Shown one piece after another: positions 1-9,511 of a stretch of 64,000 nt of DNA; the stretch's first letter is position 1; the number at the start of each line of letters is the position of its first letter. The notes below the pieces were generated by a model that saw only the letters and a list, made by a program, of their open reading frames with translations, had not been told where the DNA came from and searched no databases. This stretch comes from JAFGDI01 sp963662515. GTDB lineage: Bacteria; Planctomycetota; Phycisphaerae; Sedimentisphaerales; SM23-30. A program made the position numbers and the translations under genes. The stretch lies in NCBI GenBank assembly GCA_963662515.1, contig OY759675.1, positions 3,224,001 to 3,288,000 on the forward strand, in the 5' to 3' direction.

Positions 1-631
1 AACTGCCGATCTCGACAAAACCATTGCCGTCCATCGCATCTATGTTAATATCGACCATATCGCCATTACAGCGAACTGCCAGATTATACCATTGCCCCGC
101 CTGAGGGATATAGTCGGTTTGTAATTCCAGTAATTCTCCAGAAACGGTTGCATATTGCAACTTTATTCTGCCAGCCCCATCTGCCTGAAGATAAAAAGCA
201 GCCAGCCTGCTATCACTGAGCCCGGCAGAACCATCTTTGCCTATAAGGGTCTTAAAGCTGCCTGCCACATCAAGTTTGAATGATATCTCAATTGTCCATA
301 CTTCTGGCGACCAGGCAATAAAATCCGCTGCCGGCTGATAACCATCTTCTGTACCATCAAATACCACTGACATACCCTGACCATCAGGAGAATTGCCCAA
401 GGCTGAAAATGAAGGACCATTATCAGCATTCCACGCATAAAAATGATACCCGTTAACAGAGAGGTCCAGAGAACCTATCCGGCCGAAATGAGTACCATAG
501 GCCTCAGTACCAGGAGTGCCATCTTCAAAATCCCAATACAATACTGTAGCCGCCGACACAGCCGGACTTAACAGCGCCAAAGCCACCAATATGAACTTAC
601 TCAAAAATAAACGATAATTCCTAAACGACAT
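1..631 (-). CDS. LamG-domain secreted protein, N-terminal part (cut by window edge)
   Basis: About 210 N-terminal residues of an exported protein; the rest lies beyond base 1. The start ATG (629-631) is preceded by a strong AGGAGG-type Shine-Dalgarno, and the first ~27 residues form a signal peptide ending near SAA. After it comes the motif TVLYWDFEDGTPG, which opens the LamG/concanavalin-like fold in the two downstream paralogues as well (863-3046 and 3149-5386). The stretch around GKDGSAGLSDSRLAAFYLQ matches the same place in the 3149-5386 protein. It is likely an extracellular or surface protein that binds carbohydrate; the ligand cannot be told from sequence. It is the first of three tandem, same-strand paralogues. 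Confidence 0.85.
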   Translation of the reverse strand, partial: MSFRNYRLFLSKFILVALALLSPAVSAATVLYWDFEDGTPGTEAYGTHFGRIGSLDLSVNGYHFYAWNADNGPSFSALGNSPDGQGMSVVFDGTEDGYQPAADFIAWSPEVWTIEISFKLDVAGSFKTLIGKDGSAGLSDSRLAAFYLQADGAGRIKLQYATVSGELLELQTDYIPQAGQWYNLAVRCNGDMVDINIDAMDGNGFVEIGS

Positions 632-767
632 CTTGTCCTCCTGTGAATATTCTGACTAGAAACTCAAAAGCTACACATAACCTGATTATAACATTTGACC
701 AGATACAACAGAATTTATTTTTGCTTTTTTAGTGTTAATTCCAGATTAAACCTTAATACTATCCAAC

Positions 768-818
768 AAAAAAACCACTTCTGTCAACAATAAACACCAT
801 TATTGACGAAGTGGTTTT
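768..818 (-). terminator. Rho-independent terminator of the 863-3046 gene
   Basis: On the minus strand AAAACCACTTC plus GTCAA pairs with TTGAC plus GAAGTGGTTTT around a loop of about 15 bases, and is followed by a run of T (the A-run at 768-774 on the plus strand). It lies 45 bases after the stop of the LamG protein and separates it from the partial gene at 1-631. Confidence 0.8.
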
Positions 819-862
819 AAGTTGTTTACGCATATACAATTATATGCGCAGAGAAGTTATTA

Positions 863-3046
863 TTACCATTGACATGATGATGCCGGGTAACGCTGACAAT
901 CAAGCCATTCCAGAGCAAACATAGCAAAATCAGCTATATTAACCCGGCAATCACCGTTATTGTCATACAACAAGGCATTATCAGGATCTTCTACACAAAC
1001 AAAACTGCCAGGCACCAGATCAGTGTACTTAACTGCAACCTCAGTCGGAGTAAGGGCATAGCTGTATATCTCCAGCTCATCAATATAAGCATTAACTGAG
1101 TTCTCGCCGGCACGACCGCCCACAGAGAGCGGAGAAGTCGGCAGACTATAATTTGCCAGATTTACACTTAATGTCGCACCCTGATCACCATCAACATAAA
1201 GTGACAATAAATCACTTGCTGCATCATATGTCAGAGTAAACATATGCCAGTTAAGGTCAGCAGTATCAACATCAGGACCATAAGCCCTGCCGCTGGCAGT
1301 CTCAATGATAGCACTTTCAATATAACCACCTGCAGTATCACTGCCAAGTAGCCAGCCGGCGGTACCAGCATCGAGCTTGCTTATCGGTAAATGCCAGCCA
1401 GAGACAACATTAGTCTTCATCCAGAAGTTAACGGTCATTCCATCACGATAGAAATTAAAGAAATCGCCATCAATAGCCACAAAGTCACTGTCGCCTGTAA
1501 ATTTAGCAGCATCACCTGCAAAACCGGCTGCCTCATCACTTGAGGCATAAACCATTACACCATCACCAGTGGTAAGGGTGTTTTCACCCAGTTCGCCATC
1601 ATGAGTTGGCACGCCGGCTATAACGGTAGCTACTGAATCTGCCAGATCTGCATCAAATTTCCAATAGCCCATAAGACGCGGTGTCCACAAATAGGCTTTT
1701 TCGCTCTGGGCTGAGTAAGTGGCATTTGAAGCCACACAGTGATACTGACCTTCTTCTGCCAGTGTCGCACCTGAAATAGTCAGACTGCGGGTTGTTGCTC
1801 CTGAAACTACTGCACCACTTGGCAATTCACCATCAGACAGAGCATCAACAGCATCATCTTTAAACCAGGCAAAATCGGTAGCAGAAATGGTAGTAACTGT
1901 GAAAGTTGCATCTGGAGCTGCAACAACCCCTACCGGCTGACCAGTTACAGATACCTGAGCATCGGCTGTTGTAAAGAGCATAACCGGGCCGGTTATCGGG
2001 GTAGCACCGACTGTCTTAACAACATCAACACGCCAGCCATAACCCTTGGAATAACCCAGAACCGGCAAATCATAAGACTTGGTCTGAACTGAAACCGGGG
2101 TTGCTGTAGTATTGTTCGGGTCAATAGTATTAGGATCATCAGTGAAATAAACATTGTATGAATAGGCTGTAGCTGCCGGATTGGCTGTTGACCAGCTCAG
2201 ATCAGCATTTACATCTACGGTTGTTTCCCTATAGGAAGGACTGGGGAAAGCAAACTCTGACGAATTATTCAGAAGCTCTGCCTCTGTCAGTGCCGTATCA
2301 CTTATACGCACTTCACCCAGCATACCAGTGATCCAGTCGCCATTACTACTATTATACATGCCGCGGCCAAATGACCACTTGCCTGCCAGACAGGAATGGT
2401 CTGCTCCGGATGTACCAAGAACATCCATATCAAAGGCTGAATCGAGGACATAACCATTACCATCGAGCTTATCAATATAGAATGTGATAACATTTACATT
2501 TTGCACAATTGCAACTCTGTACCATGTATTGGCAACAGGAGTCAGAGTCGAATCACAATTAACCAATTCCTGACCAACGGTGCGATAGGTGAGACGCAAT
2601 TTGCCAGAAGCATCAGCTTTCTGAATATACATTGCAGACTGGGTAGAAGATGAATAATCTCTGCCTATAATAGTACGCCAACCGCTGACACTGGAAAGGT
2701 TAAAGGAAAATTCAACTGTCCAGGTATCAGTTGAAAAGTTATCAAGAGCCGGACTGTTGGTGTAGAGACACTGATTAGGGGTAAATTGAGCACTGATACC
2801 ATAACCAAGAGCACCATTTCCAGCCGCAGAAAAACTCGGCAGATTTATAGCATCGGCATACAAGCCATAGCCATTGGCCAGGCCCGGAACTGCCGGTGTG
2901 GTAGTACCCGCTACCATAGTCGCACCGGGAACGCCCTGTTCAAAGTCCCAGTAGCCCACTGTTGCTCCAGAGGCAACTGCCGTAAACGAACTCAGCAGGC
3001 AGCTGCAGGTTAATAGCCCTATTGCTTTAGAAAATATTGATTTCAT
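863..3046 (-). CDS. Secreted LamG / Ig-like / LamG / dockerin-like protein
   Basis: A 727-residue exported protein. I start it at the ATG at 3044-3046 (MKSIFSKAIG) because GGAGA lies at good distance before it; an upstream in-frame ATG at 3085 has no ribosome site. Order of parts: signal peptide (1-27), LamG-like sandwich starting at YWDFEQG (about 30-260), a fibronectin-like linker with NVYFTDDPN (about 270-365), an Ig-like domain with the YHCVASN signature (about 370-460), a second LamG-like domain starting at GYWKFD (about 465-690), and a C-terminal dockerin-like calcium loop DNNGDCRVNIADFAMF. It ends in WLDCQRYPASSC, a cysteine pair shared with the next gene. It is probably a surface or secreted adhesion or carbohydrate-binding protein; no catalytic motif was seen. 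Confidence 0.88.
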   Translation of the reverse strand: MKSIFSKAIGLLTCSCLLSSFTAVASGATVGYWDFEQGVPGATMVAGTTTPAVPGLANGYGLYADAINLPSFSAAGNGALGYGISAQFTPNQCLYTNSPALDNFSTDTWTVEFSFNLSSVSGWRTIIGRDYSSSTQSAMYIQKADASGKLRLTYRTVGQELVNCDSTLTPVANTWYRVAIVQNVNVITFYIDKLDGNGYVLDSAFDMDVLGTSGADHSCLAGKWSFGRGMYNSSNGDWITGMLGEVRISDTALTEAELLNNSSEFAFPSPSYRETTVDVNADLSWSTANPAATAYSYNVYFTDDPNTIDPNNTTATPVSVQTKSYDLPVLGYSKGYGWRVDVVKTVGATPITGPVMLFTTADAQVSVTGQPVGVVAAPDATFTVTTISATDFAWFKDDAVDALSDGELPSGAVVSGATTRSLTISGATLAEEGQYHCVASNATYSAQSEKAYLWTPRLMGYWKFDADLADSVATVIAGVPTHDGELGENTLTTGDGVMVYASSDEAAGFAGDAAKFTGDSDFVAIDGDFFNFYRDGMTVNFWMKTNVVSGWHLPISKLDAGTAGWLLGSDTAGGYIESAIIETASGRAYGPDVDTADLNWHMFTLTYDAASDLLSLYVDGDQGATLSVNLANYSLPTSPLSVGGRAGENSVNAYIDELEIYSYALTPTEVAVKYTDLVPGSFVCVEDPDNALLYDNNGDCRVNIADFAMFALEWLDCQRYPASSCQW

Positions 3047-3148
3047 GTTTTTCTCCATTATAATTTTATTTTTGATATAGATCATTCACCGGATAATCTG
3101 TTATGACCCGGGACAGATCTGTATTATTTCAACTCATAAACACTATTA

Positions 3149-5386
3149 TCACTGACTGCATGTATCCTGCGGTATCCGCTGACAATCAAGCCACTGACTT
3201 ACAAATAAGGCCAGGTCTGCAATGTTTACCCGACAATCTTTATTATAGTCATAGGTTAATGCCGGATCAGATTCTATACAGATATAGGCATCTGGAACCA
3301 TTTCAATATACAGTTGGGCTACTTCAGCATCGCTCAATGGTATTGTGTACATACGCACATCATCTATTGCACCGCTAATGCTGTTTTCAGTATTACGCCC
3401 GCCAATTGTAACTGGTGCCGTCGGCAACCCAAACTTGGCCAGATCCACTGTCATGGTATTACTATAATCACCATCAGTATAGAACTTCATTGCTGTTGCT
3501 GCCGGGTCATAAGTAACGGTCATCATATGCCATTGCCCATCACCTGTATTCACATCAGCATTACCATACAGCCAGCCATCAGTTTCAACAATGAATACAC
3601 CTTCATTACGAGCGGAATGATCAACACCAAAGAGCCAGCCGGCAGCACCTGCATCCAGCTTACACATTGGGAGCCTCCAGCCCGGATTGGTTCCTTCAAG
3701 TTTATACCACAAACTCACAGTGAAACCCTGCTGATAGAAATTAAAGTAATTCGAATCTTCTATTGCTACATGATCTGCATCATTAGTAAACTGAATAGCA
3801 TTTCCATCTATACCTGTTGTATAGGTAAATGCATTATTACCTACATTGGCAGGTGCTGTAGTATGAATGCCTACAGAACCACCATGAGCTGCAACACCCG
3901 GATAGGTTACTGTAATTGAATCTGTCATATTGTCATCAAACTTCCAGTGAGCTACCATGCGTTTAGTCCAGAGATTAACTGCTGTTGACCATGCCTCACT
4001 GGGCAGACCATTAGTGACATGACACTTATACAAACCTTCTTCTGCCAGTGTTGCACCAGTAACAGTAAGTGTATTAGTAAACACACCACTATAAACAGCA
4101 CCACTACCAGTAGCACCATCCTCGATTTCTACATTTTCGCCGCCAATTTCTCTGTACCATCTGTGGTCAATTGCTTCTGATGCTTCTACACTGAAAGTTG
4201 CATCAGGACTTGCTATCCTGGCTTTGGGCTGAGTCAGAATTAAAACACTCTTAGGCGCAGTTGTAAATGTCCATACCGGACCAACAACCGGCTCAGCCTG
4301 ACCAGCAATAAAGGCATCTACTCGCCAACCATAGGTTTCACTGTTTTCCAGAGCGGTAAATGCCACTGCCGGATCTACTGTGGTCGCAGTTGTATAATAA
4401 GGTGTTGCACCAACAAAACTATTGGGCTCGGCAGCGTAAACATTAGGATCTGAAGAGAAATAAACATTATAGCCGGTAACCGTCTCATCGGTAAATACAG
4501 ACCAGCTCAACTGTTCAGTAATAAATACATTTACATCATTATTAGCAGGTGCCGGATTACCCACTACACGCCCTGCATTCTGCAGGAACTCAGCTTCATC
4601 AAGGGCAACATCACTGAAACGAATATCATCCAGTGAACCATTAAAGAAGTCAGCATTACCGCCGTAGTAACCGCGGCCGAAAGTCCAGGTACCTGTAACT
4701 TTTAGACTATGATCAACATCGCCGTTGCCAAGTGCATCAAGGTCCCAGTTGCCAACATTTACAAAACCAGAACCATCCAGACTGTCAGCAAAGATATCCA
4801 GATACTGGCCATCACACCTGATAACCATGTTATACCACTGACCAGCTACCGGAGTAAGTGAAGTTACCAGATTGTATTCCTCCATACTGGTTGAGACAAA
4901 CTGGATTCTGACATTATAATTGACATCTTGAGTGGATGTCTGAACATATAAGGCAGATTTCTGAGTTACTGCAAGACCGGCAGAACCATCCTTGCCGATC
5001 ATTGTCTTATTAGCAGTAACTGTCGTGCATTTAAATGAAAACTCCATAGTCCAGGCTTCTGGCGACCAGTTCACCAGTCCCGCATCATAACAATAGCCAT
5101 CCTGGCCGCCGGTAAACTCTATTGCCACACCATCTCCGTATGCAGTCTCGCCCACATCTGACACAAAAGGACTATTATTCTGGCTGGCACTGGCCCAGCC
5201 ATACATACCATAACCATTTCCTGACAGATCAGCAGATACTACCGCTGCTGCCGTTCCCGGATTAGATTGCAGACCGGCACGACTGACCAGATCCTCAAAA
5301 TCATACCAGAGAACCGTACTGGCAAAACTTTGAACTGACACGACAAGTGTCAAAAGTAAGACAAACACATAACTCGTTCTTTTCAT
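3149..5386 (-). CDS. Secreted LamG / Ig-like / LamG / dockerin-like protein (paralogue)
   Basis: A 745-residue paralogue of the neighbouring gene, with the same domain order: signal peptide (MKRTSYVFVLLLTLVVSVQS), LamG opening at LWYDFED, a linker with NVYFSSDPNVY, an Ig-like domain with LYKCHVTN, a second LamG starting at AHWKFDDN, and a dockerin-like end DYNKDCRVNIADLALF followed by WLDCQRIPQDTC. The start at 5384-5386 is chosen because GGAGG sits eight bases upstream; an in-frame ATG at 5419 has none. Tandem order and shared architecture point to duplication. Role inferred only: extracellular glycan binding or cell-surface structure. The dockerin-like loop is the usual planctomycete form, and no cohesin is present in the window. 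Confidence 0.88.
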   Translation of the reverse strand: MKRTSYVFVLLLTLVVSVQSFASTVLWYDFEDLVSRAGLQSNPGTAAAVVSADLSGNGYGMYGWASASQNNSPFVSDVGETAYGDGVAIEFTGGQDGYCYDAGLVNWSPEAWTMEFSFKCTTVTANKTMIGKDGSAGLAVTQKSALYVQTSTQDVNYNVRIQFVSTSMEEYNLVTSLTPVAGQWYNMVIRCDGQYLDIFADSLDGSGFVNVGNWDLDALGNGDVDHSLKVTGTWTFGRGYYGGNADFFNGSLDDIRFSDVALDEAEFLQNAGRVVGNPAPANNDVNVFITEQLSWSVFTDETVTGYNVYFSSDPNVYAAEPNSFVGATPYYTTATTVDPAVAFTALENSETYGWRVDAFIAGQAEPVVGPVWTFTTAPKSVLILTQPKARIASPDATFSVEASEAIDHRWYREIGGENVEIEDGATGSGAVYSGVFTNTLTVTGATLAEEGLYKCHVTNGLPSEAWSTAVNLWTKRMVAHWKFDDNMTDSITVTYPGVAAHGGSVGIHTTAPANVGNNAFTYTTGIDGNAIQFTNDADHVAIEDSNYFNFYQQGFTVSLWYKLEGTNPGWRLPMCKLDAGAAGWLFGVDHSARNEGVFIVETDGWLYGNADVNTGDGQWHMMTVTYDPAATAMKFYTDGDYSNTMTVDLAKFGLPTAPVTIGGRNTENSISGAIDDVRMYTIPLSDAEVAQLYIEMVPDAYICIESDPALTYDYNKDCRVNIADLALFVSQWLDCQRIPQDTCSQ

Positions 5387-6150
5387 AATCAAGACCTCCA
5401 AAACAGATTTGATGTTCATTCACGACCCCTTTTTTCTACACGATCGTGACTAATAATATGATCAGACTAATGTTAACCATCTTTCTGGTTCACAGGCATG
5501 AACGCCTGACAAAACCACTTCACCAATTAGCGCACCTTAACACCCTCAATAACCTTTCTCTCCTTGTTCTGCACTGTCACCCGATCAAATAACAAACTTG
5601 ATATGCAATCAGATACTCACACTTCGTTCAATACTTGATCTGCCAGACACATGCAATATACGAATAAATACCTCTCATCCGGGACAGTCGCGATATCCCA
5701 AAATAAAACAAATACCTACCGTTACTACCAACAAACTATTCAGAACTTTTTAAGAAAAACTAACAGTAATCGATCGCTGGCAAAAAGCCATCTCAGATAT
5801 TCAACTACCTATTTTGAATTATATCACTGCCCTACTGGCCAGTCTATGGCAAACAATCACAACAAAGCAAAAAAACAGTTAAAATGATTAAAAAAAAATC
5901 ACTTAAAACCATTTTCCGCAAACAAAATAACCAGATTCAGATTTGAACTTCAGACACAACTACCAAGCGGCTCATACAGCATCTCAACCAGCCAAAACTC
6001 AACCTCTATTTAACCCCAAACAACCAGGCCATTACCATATCACGCTACAGTATAAACAGTTACATCGAAACGCAACAAGCACCAATATGCCATTACACAA
6101 CTCTCTGCGACAAATTAAAATCGTATCGACATTCACAGGTGATCAGGCAA
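5387..6150. other. Gene-free stretch upstream of the LamG protein
   Basis: About 760 bases with no supportable gene. The plus strand is rich in A and C and poor in G. Open frames here (for example 5651-5887 and 5943-6209) lack ribosome sites, and the second runs through the hydG terminator. A short hairpin, CAGGC(ATGAAC)GCCTG at 5493-5508, lies about 110 bases upstream of the LamG start. The stretch probably holds the promoter and long leader of that gene, but I could not identify a convincing promoter. Confidence 0.5.
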
Positions 6151-6186
6151 AGAAAAAACGGGCTCAGAAATCGTCTCTGAACCCGC
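6151..6186 (-). terminator. Rho-independent terminator of hydG
   Basis: On the minus strand CGGGTTCAGA pairs with TCTGAGCCCG (one G-U pair) around a seven-base loop and is followed by six T. It lies about 45 bases after the hydG stop. Confidence 0.88.
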
Positions 6187-6230
6187 TTTACAATATTACA
6201 TTAATATAACTATAGTAACTCTTGAGCTGC

Positions 6231-7619
6231 TTAACAATAAACATCTCTCTGGCCGTCTCTGACCTTATCTACCATAGACTTACAACGCTGCATCTGTGAA
6301 CCCTGCATCGCAGATATAGTATCATTGATCAACTTTTCACCGATAGCCTTTGTTTCAGGACTGGCAAAATCATTGAGATACTCCTGGAAAGTAGAAAGTG
6401 CGTTGGGCTGGCAATGCATCTTAATTTCACCTGGCTTGGCCATGTCCATAAAGTCCTGGCCCGTCCGCCCCAGACGATAACAGCCGGTGCAGAACGAGGG
6501 AACATAGCCCATTGAGGCTACATCTTTTATAACTTCATCCAACGGCCTGTGATCGCCCAGCGAAAATTGAGAGGCATCCATCTTCTCATCTTCGGCATAA
6601 CCGCCGGGATTAGTCCGGCTACCTGCAGATATCTGAGATACACCCAGAGCAAAGGTCTCACGACGCATATTGGCTGTCTCACGGGTACTCATTATTATTC
6701 CAGTGTAAGGTACAGCTAATCGCAATATTGCCACCAGCTTGCGGAAATCAATATCACTTACCGGCATCGGCGGATGCATAGCCATATCTGAACCGGTAGC
6801 CGGCTCCATTCTCGGCACGCTGATAGTATGAGGGCCAACTCCAAATTTATTCTCCAGATGACGAATATGGGCCATTGTTGCCAGAGTCTCAAAACGCCAG
6901 TCGAACAGTCCGTAAAGCACTCCAATGCCAACATCATCAATACCCGCCTGCATTGCCCGGTCCAGTGCACTTACCCGCCAGTCATAATCGGCCTTCTTGC
7001 CCGCAACATGCACATTGGCATAAGTCTGACGGTGATAGGTTTCCTGGAAGATCTGATATGTGCCTATATTTGTCTCTTTCAACTGGCGGAACTCATCCAG
7101 CGACAGAGGGGCTACATTTACATTTACGCGTCTTATATTTCCCTTTTCGGTCTGAGTCTCATAGACTGTCCTTATCGAATCGAGCACATAAGAAAAGCCC
7201 TGACGAGGATAAGATTCACCTGCAACCAGCAAAACCCGCTTATGACCCTGATTGATCAGTATCTTAACTTCATCGGCTATTTCAGACTGTTCGAGAGCCC
7301 GGCGTTTCAATTCAGTGTTCCTGGCTCGGAACGCACAATATAAACACTCATTAGCACACAGATTAGATATGTATAAAGGAGCAAAAAATACCAGTCGATT
7401 ACCATATATATCATCTTTAGCCTTACGGGCCGCGGCAAAAAGCTCGCTCAGAAGATCCGGGTCGCTTATTCCCATTAAAACCGACACATCTTCATCATTA
7501 AGGCCTTTTAACTCTCTGGCCTTGGCCAATACTTCTCTTACTTTTACTGAATCAGCCTTGCGCCCCCGCTCGATCGATTCAAAGATCTCCGCTTCATTAA
7601 TTACTGGAATGTCTGACAT
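6231..7619 (-). CDS. hydG: [FeFe]-hydrogenase maturation radical-SAM tyrosine lyase HydG
   Basis: A 462-residue protein of normal HydG length. HydG cleaves tyrosine with S-adenosylmethionine and supplies CO and cyanide for the H-cluster of [FeFe]-hydrogenase. Visible: the radical-SAM cluster motif CxxxCxxC at C88-C92-C95 (CANECLYC), and the C-terminal second-cluster motif CTGCYR...HCQPNAL with CxxC followed about 22 residues later by a third cysteine, which separates HydG from ThiH. The start ATG has GAGGAAG just upstream. The gene is followed by its own terminator (6151-6186) and is not in an operon with hydE, hydF or a hydrogenase here, so those partners must lie elsewhere. It indicates an anaerobic, hydrogen-metabolising host. 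Confidence 0.93.
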   Translation of the reverse strand: MSDIPVINEAEIFESIERGRKADSVKVREVLAKARELKGLNDEDVSVLMGISDPDLLSELFAAARKAKDDIYGNRLVFFAPLYISNLCANECLYCAFRARNTELKRRALEQSEIADEVKILINQGHKRVLLVAGESYPRQGFSYVLDSIRTVYETQTEKGNIRRVNVNVAPLSLDEFRQLKETNIGTYQIFQETYHRQTYANVHVAGKKADYDWRVSALDRAMQAGIDDVGIGVLYGLFDWRFETLATMAHIRHLENKFGVGPHTISVPRMEPATGSDMAMHPPMPVSDIDFRKLVAILRLAVPYTGIIMSTRETANMRRETFALGVSQISAGSRTNPGGYAEDEKMDASQFSLGDHRPLDEVIKDVASMGYVPSFCTGCYRLGRTGQDFMDMAKPGEIKMHCQPNALSTFQEYLNDFASPETKAIGEKLINDTISAMQGSQMQRCKSMVDKVRDGQRDVYC

Positions 7620-7768
7620 TCTACTTCCTCTTTAATTGTCAATTATTTATCAAATCTTTAGACAGTCCTCTGCTGCCATCATTTAGATGATAGCACGAAC
7701 CACCCACAAATGTAAAATACCAAATCAGATTTTGATAATAAAATATCAAATAAATTATCCGCGATCAG

Positions 7769-8758
7769 CTACTTCATCATGCGACTATCGGGCTTTTCTA
7801 TCGCCTCAAAAGAAATATTGGTATAATTCAATACATCTCCTGAACGGTCAATATCACCTAAACCCAAGGCATGACTGGCTTTATCATTTAAGTCTTTTAA
7901 TGCCAAAGCCCGGTTGCCCAGATCTGCCAGCTGCTTTTCCAGCCGAGATATCCAAGGCTTGGGATTATCATCTGCCAATACCGCCTCAAATGCTATTCTT
8001 ACGGTAAAATCAAAGTTTTTATTTAACTTAGCCATGCTGCCTAGGTTTCTTTTAATAAGAACGGCAATATCAGGGGCCATTTGATATATACCGCTGGTAG
8101 TCTCGGTTATCTTGACAGATCTGATTATCTCCAAAACAAACACCGGAGATTCATTGAGCTGGCGCCAGCGGCAGATCAGCTCGCTGCACCGCTCGATATG
8201 ACCCCGCGATATACAGATCGTATCATCAACATTAACCGGCAGATCCAGGGTTTTGCCAGAGTTTTCCACTACCGATTCAAGCTCAGAAACGGTATTACTA
8301 TTAACACCGGCCTCAACTTTTATATCATTTGCATCTGCCGCGGGTGTCTCTGTAAGATTATCAAATCCGGCGGTCAGTTCCGCTCCGGAGCCGGCCAGTT
8401 CCTCCGCTATCAGCTCTGCAACAAGTGAGTTTAACGCTTTGATCAGGTCGCTGTTATATTTTTTATGCTGATTATCCCTGTGGTCAGTGCTGAAATAGAT
8501 ACCGGCGGTTTTTGAGGCACTGGAACGCACAAAAGACTCACCGCCGGGATAATACGGATATCCGATCAGCTTGAATAATTCAGGCGATAACTGAGGATGA
8601 TATGGAATGATCCAGAAATTATCAACCAGATCATCAGACTGAAGTTCAGCTGCCGTACTGTCTGCGGTCTTATCCGGCGATAAAACCTGAGCTGGCAAAA
8701 CCAACGGGCTAAGCAGCAGACTGACCGAAATCGCACCTGCCAGATATTTGTAGTTCAT
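7769..8758 (-). CDS. Secreted protein of unknown function, with signal peptide
   Basis: A 329-residue exported protein that I do not recognise. Residues 1-24 are a clear signal peptide (SVSLLLSPLVLPAQ). The mature part is soluble, rich in Asp, Glu and Ala, with a low-complexity acidic stretch around residues 90-150, and a C-terminal part of mixed helices containing two adjacent positively charged segments. AGGTGG lies eight bases before the ATG. It sits 12 bases after the lipoprotein gene 8771-9301 on the same strand, so the two are probably co-transcribed and may work together in the envelope. Confidence 0.75.
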   Translation of the reverse strand: MNYKYLAGAISVSLLLSPLVLPAQVLSPDKTADSTAAELQSDDLVDNFWIIPYHPQLSPELFKLIGYPYYPGGESFVRSSASKTAGIYFSTDHRDNQHKKYNSDLIKALNSLVAELIAEELAGSGAELTAGFDNLTETPAADANDIKVEAGVNSNTVSELESVVENSGKTLDLPVNVDDTICISRGHIERCSELICRWRQLNESPVFVLEIIRSVKITETTSGIYQMAPDIAVLIKRNLGSMAKLNKNFDFTVRIAFEAVLADDNPKPWISRLEKQLADLGNRALALKDLNDKASHALGLGDIDRSGDVLNYTNISFEAIEKPDSRMMK

Positions 8759-8770
8759 AAGTCACACCAC

Positions 8771-9301
8771 CTAATTCTGATTATTCATTTCCGCGGAGCC
8801 GCATAATCGCTTGATCTGGTCAAGGATCAGATGCTCTTTAGTAAAATCACGGCCGACATTACGCCAGACAACCTGTCGTGATGGCGATAAATTCATACCA
8901 GACTCCATGGGCGTCGCCGGCATATGGCCATCATTATTATAACCGGCCTGAGCATGCATTCCCATCATCTTGAAATCAGGGATCTCCTTTTTCACCTGAA
9001 CAAACACTTCCTGCTGGTCGCCCTGTTCTAAATACGCTACCGTACAGGTTTCACGGCCTATTCTGCCCGAAACCGGATCTGTATATCGCTGCGGGCCGCC
9101 CACTAAGATAAAATCAGCCTTACCCTGACCGACCTGAGTATAAAAAGATCGCAATACATTTTCCATTACCGGCTTACACTGACCGGCGGACGCAGTTAAT
9201 ACCACCCGCTGGAAATTACCGGTCAGATCCTCACGAATAGTATTACCGCAGCCGCTGACAAAGGTCATCAGCAGTATCAAAAACATTATATATCTTTGCA
9301 T
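8771..9301 (-). CDS. Small lipoprotein of unknown function
   Basis: A 176-residue lipoprotein. The start at 9299-9301 (MQRYIMFLILL) is chosen because GGAG is seven bases upstream and it gives a clean lipoprotein signal with lipobox VSGC (Cys18). The longer frame to 9475 adds an implausible second hydrophobic segment. The mature part has a Gly/Ala-rich core with ILVGGPQRYTDP, then a Met/His-rich segment (MMGMHAQAGYNNDGHM), then a helix with two cysteines overall. Family not recognised. The Met/His-rich stretch could bind metal, which is only a guess. It is upstream of and probably co-transcribed with 7769-8758. Confidence 0.75.
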   Translation of the reverse strand: MQRYIMFLILLMTFVSGCGNTIREDLTGNFQRVVLTASAGQCKPVMENVLRSFYTQVGQGKADFILVGGPQRYTDPVSGRIGRETCTVAYLEQGDQQEVFVQVKKEIPDFKMMGMHAQAGYNNDGHMPATPMESGMNLSPSRQVVWRNVGRDFTKEHLILDQIKRLCGSAEMNNQN

Positions 9302-9325
9302 GGTCCAACTCCATTTGATCCAAAA

Positions 9326-9378
9326 CTGAATATTCAGGCTCAAAAACGCAAATAATCCTGAGCGTTCACGCTTACAGG
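9326..9378. promoter_or_regulatory. Two dyads upstream of the lipoprotein operon
   Basis: A perfect 12-base palindrome CTGAATATTCAG (9326-9337) and a second dyad CCTG-AGCG(TTCA)CGCT-TA-CAGG (9357-9378) lie 25-77 bases upstream of the lipoprotein start. Their position suits operators or leader RNA structure; no factor can be named. Confidence 0.35.
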
Positions 9379-9511
9379 ACAAAAAGATCGTAAGCAGACA
9401 GATTATCAGGTAAAAACCTGCTGTTACATTTACTGACTTGTGACTCTGGCTCAAAAACATTATAACCACAATCAAATCAGATACAACTGGATTCCCCCCC
9501 CTAACTGCCTA

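Noticed and set aside
241..438. Minus-strand 65-codon frame
   Set aside because: It lies inside the partial LamG gene in another frame and has no ribosome site or coherent protein pattern.
863..5386. Dockerin-like ends taken as evidence of a cellulosome
   Set aside because: No cohesin or scaffoldin in the window, and such loops are common in non-cellulosomal planctomycete exoproteins.
5651..6209. Two plus-strand frames (78 and 88 codons) in the gap before hydG
   Set aside because: No ribosome sites; residue composition reflects A/C-rich DNA; the second runs through the hydG terminator.
6828..7343. 171-codon plus-strand frame opposite hydG
   Set aside because: A shadow of hydG on the opposite strand; product has no recognisable pattern.
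9301..9475. Longer start for the small lipoprotein
   Set aside because: The extra segment adds a second hydrophobic stretch with no ribosome site, while the ATG at 9301 gives a clean lipobox and GGAG site.
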